The notes beneath the pieces are model-generated. The model ran no database searches and had not been told where the DNA came from. It worked only from the letters and a program-made list of their open reading frames with translations. Source: an uncultured Gammaproteobacteria bacterium (lineage in GTDB: Bacteria > Pseudomonadota > Gammaproteobacteria > Xanthomonadales > Xanthomonadaceae). Taken from it: a stretch of 35,169 nucleotides of DNA. The DNA is taken from contig CAJAPA010000007.1 of the NCBI GenBank assembly GCA_903942465.1, positions 1 to 35,169 of the forward strand, in the 5' to 3' direction. Positions 23,622-30,738 of this stretch are shown here, one piece after another (within the stretch, counting starts at the first letter, position 1; each line of letters opens with the position of its first letter). Both the position numbers and the translations under genes were made by a program.

Positions 23622-24536
23622 TCAGAAACGCGCCAGCAGGAAAGTGGCCACGGCATCCGGCTGCTCCATCATCGGCATGTGGCCGCAGCCCTTCAGGATC
23701 CGGGTTTCGGAGCTTTTCAGGCCGGCGGCGAACGCCGGCGCTGCGCTCGGATCAATGATGCGGTCGCCATCGCACCAGAGCAGACCGGCCGGTGGCTGAA
23801 TCAACGACAGCCGTTGCTGAAGCAGAAAGGCCTCGGGGCCGATGCGGATCTGGGTGAACACACGCTGCTCGAAATCACGGCGTGCCTTGCGCTGTTCGAT
23901 GATGGCGGCGAGCATGGGCTCCGGCACATAGGGGGCTTTTGCGAAGACGAACTCGTGCAGAAAGCCGCGGAAGCTATCGACCTCATACACCGCGAACGGA
24001 TTGTCGCCTTTGAGTACGCGTCGGGCGAATTCATTTTCGTTGAAGCGCACGCCCGCCGAGGACATGAAAACGATACGCTCGACCTGTTCGGGATGTGCAG
24101 CAGTCATCAGACCGGAAATCATGCCGCCCATGGAGTGACCGACCAGCAATGCCGCCGCCTCCGGTTCCGAACTCAGGAAGGCGCTGAGTCGTTCAGCCTG
24201 TGCGGTGGGGCCGTAATCGGCACCGGCGAGGGGAATGCTTTCGCCCCAGCCGGGCAGGTCAACCGCAATGACGCGGTGATCGCGTGCCAGTTGCCGCATC
24301 ACCGGCAACCAGTTTTCCTTGCTACCCGTATAGCCATGCACCAATACGATCAACGGCCCTTGGCCGGCTTCCAGATAATGCCAGCGCTCGCCGGCCACGG
24401 TTTTTTCCTGCACTTCGGCACCGGCCAGCAGGCGTTGGCGGGCGAATTCAAGTCGAAGCATCTGTGCCGGAAACAGCATCACGCCGGCCACTGCCACCAC
24501 GGCCAGGATCATGATTACGGCCAGCAGTTTCTTCAT
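23622..24536 (-). CDS. Membrane-anchored alpha/beta hydrolase (lipase/esterase-like)
   Basis: The 304-residue protein has an N-terminal hydrophobic anchor (about 4-24) and an alpha/beta hydrolase domain: VLVHGYTGSKENW as oxyanion loop, GHSMGG with Ser135, the acid Asp258 in CDGDRIID and His286 in GCGHMPMME. The layout resembles the Moraxella lipase-3/esterase group that cleaves lipid or ester bonds at the cell envelope; the substrate is unknown. ATG overlaps the stop of the M1 peptidase gene (ATGA), so it is the third gene of the ubiE unit. Confidence 0.9.
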   Translation of the reverse strand: MKKLLAVIMILAVVAVAGVMLFPAQMLRLEFARQRLLAGAEVQEKTVAGERWHYLEAGQGPLIVLVHGYTGSKENWLPVMRQLARDHRVIAVDLPGWGESIPLAGADYGPTAQAERLSAFLSSEPEAAALLVGHSMGGMISGLMTAAHPEQVERIVFMSSAGVRFNENEFARRVLKGDNPFAVYEVDSFRGFLHEFVFAKAPYVPEPMLAAIIEQRKARRDFEQRVFTQIRIGPEAFLLQQRLSLIQPPAGLLWCDGDRIIDPSAAPAFAAGLKSSETRILKGCGHMPMMEQPDAVATFLLARF

Positions 24537-26440
24537 GGCTGTACGGCGTCCGGTTCCGGTGCCTTCAGCGTCTCGGTCACCGAGCCGCTGGTAATCGGGT
24601 GATAGCCCGGTCGCGCCTTCTTGAACACCGCTTCGGCGAAGCTACGGCCATCTTCGGTTTTGGCCAGCTCGGCGTAGGTCGGCATGATTAGTTTCCGGCG
24701 ACCGATGGCGGTCAGGAATTTCTCGATCGACGGACGGGCGGCAAGATAATTGCTGCGAACCGTCAGCGGATACCAGCGCTGGGCGATTTCCGGATTCGGC
24801 GTTCCGGTGAACCGGAACGCATCATCCAGCTCGGCCATCTGCGCGGCCGAAAGCGAAGCCGGCATGCGCTCAAGGAAACGCACCCACTCCTGGGTGCCCC
24901 AGGCCGTGCTGGCAAGTCCGCTTGCCGGGACATCACCGGCCAGCCACTGGGCCTGCGCCTTGTCGATGGCATCGAAACGCGCCGAAACCGCCGGCTTCGC
25001 CGATGAAGGAATGCCCGGTGAATGCAACCATTCACGGATTTCGCCGATGCTGGCCTTGCCGGGATGCTTTTCCAGCAACTCGACGGTCAGGAAGCGTTCG
25101 AATTCGCCACTGTGGCTACTGGTGAAGGCATGCGTGGTGAACCAGTGGCGCAGAAAGGCATCGAAGGTGTCGCGGCCGAAACGCTGTTCGAGAAACATCA
25201 GGAACCATTGGCCCTTGATGTAGGCCACATCGGTGAGCGCCCCGTCCGGATCACGGCCGGCCAAGGGCGGCAAGGCCAGCACCTGATCGGCCGTCGGCAT
25301 GCTCTTCAGTTCCTCGAGCAATCCGGATTGGCTGATGACATTCTCCATATCGGCCAGTTCGCGGCCGTAGAGCTGCTCGACGATGCGGTTCTCGACATAA
25401 CTGGTGAAACCTTCGTTCAGCCAGATGTCTTTCCAGGAGCTGTTGGTGACCAGATTGCCCGACCAGGAATGCGCCAATTCATGCGCGATCAGACTGGTCA
25501 GCGATTTATCGCCGACGATGACCGTGGGTGTGATAAAGCTCAGCCGCGGATTCTCCATGCCGCCGAACGGGAAACTGGCCGGCAGGATCAGCATGTCGTA
25601 GCGGCCCCACTGGTAAGGACCATACAGCTTCTCGGCCACCTGGATCATCTTCTCGGTGTCGGCGAACTCGGTAGCGGCGGCCTCGGCCACAGATGGTTCG
25701 GCCCAGACCCCGGAACGCGCCGAAATCGGCTTGAACACCACATCGCCGACCGCGATGGCGAGCAGATAGGAGGGAATCTTCTGCGGCATGCTGAACCGGT
25801 AATCGCCGTCGCGCACCGCCTTCGGATCGTTGTCGGCACTCATCAGCGCCATCAGGGAGGCGTCGGTGCGGATGCGGGCATCGTAGGTGAAGCGTACCCC
25901 CGGCGTGTCCTGCAAGGGCACCCAGGAGCGCGCATGGATGGCCTGCGACTGGCTGAACATGAACGGCTGTTTGCTGGCGGTCATTTCCGGGGTCAGCCAC
26001 TGCAGACCGGAAGCCTCCGGAACCGTGCTGTAAGCGATGCGCACACGCGGCAACGCGGACGGAAGCTTAATGCGCAAGGCCGAACCGAGTATCGGATCAG
26101 CGGCATCGAGCCGGTAACTCAGCGCTTTCCAGCTCTTGCCGTCGAAGCCCTCTACGCCGCTGATCTGCAGATCACGGGTATCCAGAACCAGCTCGCGGGC
26201 TTTGTCATCCTGCCATTTCAGATGCAGTTCAGCACTGCCGGCCAGCGTACGCGCGGCCATGTCGGCCTGCAGATCCAACACCAGATGTTCGATGCGGACC
26301 CGATTCGGCTGCGCATAGGAATTCGGATCAGGCACATCGGTGCTGTCCACGACATTGGCGGCAGGCGCTGCAGTTTCGGCATCGGGCTTGCAGGCCGCCA
26401 GAGCGAGCGCCATCAGTACGGCAATCAGCAAACGGGACAT
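24533..26440 (-). CDS. M1 family aminopeptidase lipoprotein (leukotriene-A4-hydrolase-like)
   Basis: The 635-residue protein begins MSRLLIAVLMALALAACKPD, a signal peptide with lipobox LAAC, so the mature protein is likely lipid-anchored at the envelope. The N-terminal beta domain precedes FGGMENPR, the aminopeptidase exopeptidase motif, and HELAHSWSGN with His320, Glu321 and His324 as zinc/catalytic residues and Glu343 (NEGF) 18 residues after His324. A helical LTA4H-type C-terminal domain follows. It would remove N-terminal residues from peptides outside the cytoplasm. An alternative ATG two codons upstream (26446) lies nearer the GAGAGA sequence; the chosen one has better spacing. It sits between ubiE (11 bases away) and the hydrolase gene (overlap). 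Confidence 0.93.
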   Translation of the reverse strand: MSRLLIAVLMALALAACKPDAETAAPAANVVDSTDVPDPNSYAQPNRVRIEHLVLDLQADMAARTLAGSAELHLKWQDDKARELVLDTRDLQISGVEGFDGKSWKALSYRLDAADPILGSALRIKLPSALPRVRIAYSTVPEASGLQWLTPEMTASKQPFMFSQSQAIHARSWVPLQDTPGVRFTYDARIRTDASLMALMSADNDPKAVRDGDYRFSMPQKIPSYLLAIAVGDVVFKPISARSGVWAEPSVAEAAATEFADTEKMIQVAEKLYGPYQWGRYDMLILPASFPFGGMENPRLSFITPTVIVGDKSLTSLIAHELAHSWSGNLVTNSSWKDIWLNEGFTSYVENRIVEQLYGRELADMENVISQSGLLEELKSMPTADQVLALPPLAGRDPDGALTDVAYIKGQWFLMFLEQRFGRDTFDAFLRHWFTTHAFTSSHSGEFERFLTVELLEKHPGKASIGEIREWLHSPGIPSSAKPAVSARFDAIDKAQAQWLAGDVPASGLASTAWGTQEWVRFLERMPASLSAAQMAELDDAFRFTGTPNPEIAQRWYPLTVRSNYLAARPSIEKFLTAIGRRKLIMPTYAELAKTEDGRSFAEAVFKKARPGYHPITSGSVTETLKAPEPDAVQP

Positions 26441-26451
26441 GGGCATTTCTC

Positions 26452-27198
26452 TCAGATTTTGAAACCGCTGTGGATGGCGACGATGCCGCCGGAAAGGTTG
26501 CGCACCGCGCAGCGCTCGAACCCGGCATCTTCCATGAGCGCCTTCAGGCCGGCCTGGTTGGGGTGTTTGCGGATCGACTCGGCCAGATAACGGTAGCTGT
26601 GGGCATCGCCGGCAATCAGCTCGCCGAGTTTCGGCAGCACCTTGAATGAATGGAAATCGTAGATCGGCCGGAACCACTCGGCCTGCACTTCCGAGAACTC
26701 CAGCACCATCACCTTGCCGCCCGGTTTGAGGATGCGGTACATGGATTTCAGCGCGGCCGATTTGTCGGTCACGTTGCGCAGTCCGAAAGCCATGGTGATG
26801 GCGTCGAAGCTGTTGTCGGGAAACGGCAGCGCTTCGGCATTGAGCTGCACATAGCGCAGACCCTTGACCAGACCGAGATCGGTCAGACGGTCGCGGCCGA
26901 CACCGAGCATTTCGCGGTTGATGTCGCCGATCACGATTTCGCCGGTGTCGCCGACGCGCTCGAGCAGCAGTTTGGCGATGTCACCGGTGCCGCCGGCCAG
27001 ATCGAGTACGCGGTCGCCGCGCTTGATGCCGGAGGTGCCGGTGAAATAACGCTTCCACAGGCGGTGCACGCCCAGCGACATCAGGTCGTTCATCACGTCG
27101 TATTTGCCGGCGACCGAGGTGAACACCTCGCCGACCAGTTTCTTCTTTTCCCCGACCGGAACGTCGCGGAAGCCGAAATGGGTGGTTTTCTCGTTCAT
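26452..27198 (-). CDS. ubiE: Demethylmenaquinone/2-polyprenyl-6-methoxy-benzoquinol C-methyltransferase
   Basis: The 248-residue protein has [37 protein letters not shown], the SAM loop [24 protein letters not shown] and [13 protein letters not shown], the invariant UbiE blocks. It performs the C-methylation step in ubiquinone (and menaquinone) synthesis. No Shine-Dalgarno is present before the ATG, and a promoter-like -10 box ends six bases upstream, so the message may be leaderless. First gene of a unit with the M1 peptidase and the hydrolase; the functional link is not obvious. Confidence 0.97.
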   Translation of the reverse strand: MNEKTTHFGFRDVPVGEKKKLVGEVFTSVAGKYDVMNDLMSLGVHRLWKRYFTGTSGIKRGDRVLDLAGGTGDIAKLLLERVGDTGEIVIGDINREMLGVGRDRLTDLGLVKGLRYVQLNAEALPFPDNSFDAITMAFGLRNVTDKSAALKSMYRILKPGGKVMVLEFSEVQAEWFRPIYDFHSFKVLPKLGELIAGDAHSYRYLAESIRKHPNQAGLKALMEDAGFERCAVRNLSGGIVAIHSGFKI

Positions 27199-27203
27199 GG
27201 CCT

Positions 27204-27232
27204 ATTATCACACGCCATGGCGGCCTTTTCAC
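27204..27232 (-). promoter_or_regulatory. Candidate promoter of ubiE giving a leaderless mRNA
   Basis: On the minus strand GTGAAA (27232-27227) and GATAAT (27209-27204) are 17 bases apart. The predicted start point, about 27197-27198, coincides with the ubiE ATG. Confidence 0.5.
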
Positions 27233-27302
27233 GGCATAACCGGCTGGACGGAACGCACCGGATAACCCAGAATGGTTGCTACATTTCCGCCCGAGACCGC
27301 CC

Positions 27303-27782
27303 ATGTCCAGCCCCGTCCGTACCGCCGTCCTGCTCGCCGCCGCCCTGTTCACCGCTTCCGCCGCCGCCGCTCCGGCCGGCGATGCCAGCGTGAAGAAACG
27401 CCTGGACGAGCGCGGCATGAAGTACGAAATTTACGAGGACGGGGATTTCAAGCTGACCTTTTCCTACAAAACGGAAGACCGCTCGCAGCTGGTTTTCGTT
27501 TCCGGAAAAACCGAGAGCGTCGGCGTCTTTGCGGTCCGGGAAGTGTTTGCGCCGGCACTGAAACTTGCCGATTTTCCGCTGTCAGGCGCGAAAACCAAGG
27601 AGCTGCTGGAAAGCAGCGGCGAATACAAGCTCGGCAGCTGGGAAATCCGCGACGAAGTCCTGTATTACGTGATCAAGCTGCCGGACAGCGTCGATGCCGA
27701 AGAACTGGAAAGCGCGCTGGAAATCGCCGCCGAAGCGGCCGATGACATGGAACTGGAACTCAGCGGCAAAGACGATCTCTGA
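27303..27782 (+). CDS. Exported YbjN-like protein
   Basis: The 159-residue protein has a signal peptide (MSSPVRTAVLLAAALFTASA, cleavage near AAA) and then a region resembling the YbjN domain: VKKRLDERGMKYEIYEDGDF, followed by ADFPLSGAKTKELLESS and EYKLGSWEIRDE, with an acidic helical tail. YbjN domains share a fold with type III secretion chaperones; cytoplasmic YbjN in E. coli affects motility and stress responses, but no biochemical role is known, and this version seems to be exported. The assignment is by eye. A longer ATG at 27276 would disrupt the signal peptide. It ends three bases from the convergent DUF971 gene, with no terminator. Confidence 0.75.
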   Translation: MSSPVRTAVLLAAALFTASAAAAPAGDASVKKRLDERGMKYEIYEDGDFKLTFSYKTEDRSQLVFVSGKTESVGVFAVREVFAPALKLADFPLSGAKTKELLESSGEYKLGSWEIRDEVLYYVIKLPDSVDAEELESALEIAAEAADDMELELSGKDDL

Positions 27783-27785
27783 GAG

Positions 27786-28136
27786 CTAACGGCTCAAGCC
27801 CTGTGCTGCCAACGCCTCGAGATAGCGCGCCCAGCGCGGCGGCTGCTGTTCGCCCAGCTCCTTCAGGAAGCTCCAGGTATAGATGCCGGTCTCGTGGCCG
27901 TCGTTGAAGCGCAGCACCACCGCGTAATTGCCGACCGGTTCGATCGCACTGATGTTGACATCGCGCTTGCCGGCAACCCACACCCGCTGATCCGGGCTGT
28001 GACCCTGGACCTCCGCCGAGGGCGATTCGACCCGCAGGTACTCGCAGGGCAGCCGGTAACGGCTGCCGTCGTCGAAAGCCACTTCCAGCAGATGGGAGGC
28101 GCGGTGCAGAATCAGGTCGGTCGGTTTGGGGTTCAT
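27786..28136 (-). CDS. DUF971 (gamma-butyrobetaine hydroxylase-like N-terminal domain) protein
   Basis: The 116-residue protein contains LEVAFDDGSRYRLPCEYLRV, ISAIEPVGNYAVVLRFNDGH and GIYTWSFLKELG, the standard DUF971 sequence. This fold also forms the N-terminal domain of gamma-butyrobetaine hydroxylase and may bind metal or assist iron-sulfur metabolism; the free-standing form has no confirmed function. It is the last gene of the lptM-dapF-DUF484-xerC run, and its ATG overlaps the xerC stop (ATGA). Confidence 0.92.
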   Translation of the reverse strand: MNPKPTDLILHRASHLLEVAFDDGSRYRLPCEYLRVESPSAEVQGHSPDQRVWVAGKRDVNISAIEPVGNYAVVLRFNDGHETGIYTWSFLKELGEQQPPRWARYLEALAAQGLSR

Positions 28137-29032
28137 GGACTTTCTTTTTTGCGTTTTGCACGCGGATGCGCGGCATCATAGACCGTGGCTAGGCGCTGGA
28201 AATCAAGGTGCGTGTAGATCTGGGTGGTGGCGATGTCGGCATGGCCGAGCAGTTCCTGCACGCTGCGCAGGTCGCCGGAAGATTCCAGCATGTGGCTGGC
28301 GAAACTGTGACGCAGCAGATGCGGATACACGCGTTTCCAGACGCCCTGCCGTTGCGCAAGCTGACGCAGACGCAGCTGCACCGCGCGGGTGCTGATGGCC
28401 GCGCCGGCACGGCCGGGGAACACCGGCGCATCGGAGGCCGCGGCACTTTCCGTCTGCCAGTCCTGCAGGGCCGTGCGCGCGTGGCTGCCGATCGGCACGA
28501 TCCGGGTCTTGCTGCCTTTGCCGAAGACGGTCACCAGACTGTCGTCGAGATCGAGGTCACGCCAGCGCAGGGCGCACAGTTCCGAAACCCGCAGACCCGA
28601 TGAATACAGCAGTTCCAGCAGGGCGCGGTCACGTCGGCCGAGCCCGCCGTCGGTCGGCAGTTCCACCAGACGCACGGCTTCATCGACATCCAGCACCTGC
28701 GGCAGCTTGCGCGCGGCCTTGGGGGCGCGAAGACCGGTACTGGGATCGTTGCGCAGTTCGCCGCGCTTCATCAGGAACTTGAACTGGCTGCGCAGTGCCG
28801 ACAGCCGGCGTTGCACGCTCTTGGCGGACAATCCCCGCCGATGCTCCTGGGCCATGAACTGCTGGATATGCGCGAACTGCAGCTGCTCCGGATCATCGAT
28901 GTCCTGCTGCCGGCAATAGTCCTGCCAGGCCATCAGATCGCGACGGTAGTTGCTCAGGGTGTGCGGCGAGGCCTGCCGCTCAACGGCCAGATGATCGAGA
29001 AAACGGTCAATGCCGGCGGCGATGCCGCTCAT
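28133..29032 (-). CDS. xerC: Tyrosine recombinase XerC
   Basis: The 299-residue protein has an N-terminal SAM-like core-binding domain (about 5-85) with ASPHTLSNYRRDL and a catalytic domain with the complete active site: Arg148 (GLRVSE), Lys172 (GKGSK), His238 and Arg241 (HLLRHSF), His264 (LLGHADI) and the nucleophile Tyr273 (QIYTH). With XerD it resolves chromosome dimers at dif during division. XerC rather than XerD is favoured by its place after DUF484 and dapF. The ATG overlaps the DUF484 stop (ATGA). Confidence 0.96.
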   Translation of the reverse strand: MSGIAAGIDRFLDHLAVERQASPHTLSNYRRDLMAWQDYCRQQDIDDPEQLQFAHIQQFMAQEHRRGLSAKSVQRRLSALRSQFKFLMKRGELRNDPSTGLRAPKAARKLPQVLDVDEAVRLVELPTDGGLGRRDRALLELLYSSGLRVSELCALRWRDLDLDDSLVTVFGKGSKTRIVPIGSHARTALQDWQTESAAASDAPVFPGRAGAAISTRAVQLRLRQLAQRQGVWKRVYPHLLRHSFASHMLESSGDLRSVQELLGHADIATTQIYTHLDFQRLATVYDAAHPRAKRKKESP

Positions 29033-29703
29033 CGCCGGGATTGGATCAACGCCGTCTGGAACAGTTCGCCGATCCAGCGCAGGAACAGGGTGCCCATGCC
29101 GGGATAGAAGCGGTGCGGATCGGCGCTGCCGACGGCGATCAAGCCGACATCCGCGACCGGAATCAGGGCAATGGATTGGGTATGCACGCGGTCGTCGCCG
29201 AACAGCACCGGCAGTTTTTCCGGATTGAGACGCCCGCAGATCGGCTCGCCGTTGGCCAGACAATCGGCAAACGGCTGCAGGCGCGGGTCTTCGGCGGGAA
29301 TATGGCTGAACCAGTCACCGAGCATGCCGGGTATCGTCGTGAAACTGATGACACGGACGCTCTCACCCGCAAAGTCTTCTTTCAGACAGGCCGCCAGCGT
29401 CTGCACCACATCCGCAGGCTGACGGGCACGCAGCAGGGCGAGACTGAGGGCATGGATATGCTGGGTCAAGCGCTCGTTGTCCTGTGCGTTCATGCCCAGC
29501 TCGCTCAGACGGCGGGTCAAGTCACGGTTCTTGTCGCGCAGGATGTCCAACTGATAGGACGACAGCGAAGCGGTCTTGCCGTCTTCCTTCGGCACCACCA
29601 GACTGAGTGCCAGATCGGGAAACTGCCCGAGGAAGTTCGGATGCCGACGCAACCACACCGCCACTTCGTGCGCGCTCAGTTTTTCCGCCCGGTCGTCAAT
29701 CAT
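29029..29703 (-). CDS. DUF484 (GAF-like) protein
   Basis: The 224-residue protein has the DUF484 arrangement: VAVWLRRHPNFLGQFPDLAL at the N-terminus, a coiled coil around LDILRDKNRDLTRRL and a GAF-like C-terminal domain with SIALIPVADVGLIAVGS and DPHRFYPGMGTLFLRWI. It is conserved between dapF and xerC in gammaproteobacteria and has unknown function. The ATG at 29703 has GGAG about nine bases upstream; an earlier ATG at 29721 would enlarge the overlap with dapF from 8 to 26 bases. Confidence 0.93.
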   Translation of the reverse strand: MIDDRAEKLSAHEVAVWLRRHPNFLGQFPDLALSLVVPKEDGKTASLSSYQLDILRDKNRDLTRRLSELGMNAQDNERLTQHIHALSLALLRARQPADVVQTLAACLKEDFAGESVRVISFTTIPGMLGDWFSHIPAEDPRLQPFADCLANGEPICGRLNPEKLPVLFGDDRVHTQSIALIPVADVGLIAVGSADPHRFYPGMGTLFLRWIGELFQTALIQSRR

Positions 29704-30529
29704 CACGCCATTCTCCGTCATAGACCCAGACCGCGGGGCCGGTCATGGTGACCGCCGCCGCATCGTCCGGCCAATCAATCATAAGCGTTCCGCCCGGCAA
29801 ATGCACCGCCAGCGTGCGCGCCACCAGGCCTTGGCGGATCAGACTGACCGCAGCGGCGCAGGCGCCGGATCCGCAGGCCAGGGTTTCGCCGACGCCGCGT
29901 TCATAAACGCGCAGACGGATATTGCCGCGGTCCAGTACTTCCGCAAAACCGACATTGACGCCTTCCGGAAACACCTGAGCCGCCTGCACCGCTTTGCCCC
30001 AGCGTTCGACCGGCGCATCCAAGACGCTGTCGACCCGGAACACCGCATGCGGATTGCCCATGGAGACGGCGGAAAACGCATGTTGTTCGCCGTCCAGCGG
30101 CAGAAAATACTGCAGCGCATCGGCTTCGGCCAACAAGGGAATCTGCTCCGGCGCAAAGCGCGGATGTCCCATGCCGAGTGCATAATCATTTCCGGTCCGG
30201 CGCACACGGATCACGCCGGCCGGGCTGTCGAGGAGGAACTCGGGTGCCATGGTGACGCCGCTGCGCACCAGCCAGTGCGCGACGCAACGCGCGCCGTTAC
30301 CGCACTGCCCGGCGAAACTGCCGTCCTGATTGAGAATACGGTAGGACGCAACGGCGCCGGGTGATGTCGGTGCCTCGATGCTCAGCAACTGATCGAATCC
30401 GATGCCGAAGTGGCGGTCGCCCATGCGACGGATCTGTTCGGCATCCGGAAGGGCTGCGCCGGCCCTGCAATCGATGACGGCAAAATCATTGCCGGCACCC
30501 TGCATTTTGGCAAAACGCAGGGAACTCAC
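29696..30529 (-). CDS. dapF: Diaminopimelate epimerase
   Basis: The 277-residue protein begins LRFAKMQGAGNDFAVID and carries both catalytic cysteines, Cys76 in QCGNGARC and Cys219 in ACGSGACA, with the conserved SMGNPHAVF between them. It converts LL- to meso-diaminopimelate for lysine and peptidoglycan synthesis. The start is a GTG whose bases overlap the lptM stop (GTGA). It is coupled to lptM upstream and overlaps DUF484 by eight bases downstream. Confidence 0.97.
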   Translation of the reverse strand: MSSLRFAKMQGAGNDFAVIDCRAGAALPDAEQIRRMGDRHFGIGFDQLLSIEAPTSPGAVASYRILNQDGSFAGQCGNGARCVAHWLVRSGVTMAPEFLLDSPAGVIRVRRTGNDYALGMGHPRFAPEQIPLLAEADALQYFLPLDGEQHAFSAVSMGNPHAVFRVDSVLDAPVERWGKAVQAAQVFPEGVNVGFAEVLDRGNIRLRVYERGVGETLACGSGACAAAVSLIRQGLVARTLAVHLPGGTLMIDWPDDAAAVTMTGPAVWVYDGEWRDD

Positions 30530-30654
30530 TGCGCGGCTCCGGCCTCGGTCTTTTCCGGTTCGGGTTTGACCAATGGACCTTTGTTGCCGCAGGCGGCCAG
30601 CAACAGGCTGCTGCAGAGCAGCACAACGAGGGTTTTCAGAGCGTGTCGTTTCAT
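30526..30654 (-). CDS. lptM: Small lipoprotein LptM (YifL)
   Basis: A 42-residue lipoprotein: a basic start (MKRHALK), a hydrophobic stretch, lipobox LAAC with Cys22, then GNKGPLVKPEPEK, the LptM/YifL signature in which GxKGPL follows the lipidated cysteine. In E. coli LptM assists maturation of the LptD-LptE LPS transporter. Location directly before dapF is the usual one. No Shine-Dalgarno precedes the ATG, and a TATACT box ends seven bases upstream. Confidence 0.93.
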   Translation of the reverse strand: MKRHALKTLVVLLCSSLLLAACGNKGPLVKPEPEKTEAGAAQ

Positions 30655-30660
30655 GGGGAA

Positions 30661-30666
30661 AGTATA
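30661..30666 (-). promoter_or_regulatory. Candidate -10 box of the lptM operon
   Basis: TATACT on the minus strand ends seven bases before the lptM ATG, predicting a leaderless transcript. No good -35 is seen at 16-18 bases. Confidence 0.4.
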
Positions 30667-30692
30667 GCCGTTCCCGGCCCGGCGGGCATGAA

Positions 30693-30717
30693 AAAGGGCC
30701 TGCATTGCAGGCCCTTT
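30693..30717 (-). terminator. Terminator of the S9 peptidase operon
   Basis: AAAGGGCCTGC and GCAGGCCCTTT form a near-perfect stem; on the minus strand five T residues end the structure. It lies between the opdB stop and the lptM promoter region. Confidence 0.85.
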
Positions 30718-30738
30718 GGACTGATCTCGCGTCGCGCC

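Noticed and set aside
25022-26590. About 520 open codons on the plus strand opposite the M1 peptidase gene
   Set aside because: Same antisense effect; the minus-strand product has full M1 motifs.
28133-29032. The tyrosine recombinase as a sign of an integrated element
   Set aside because: Length, active site and the dapF-DUF484 context identify it as housekeeping XerC; no attachment repeats or mobile genes are near.
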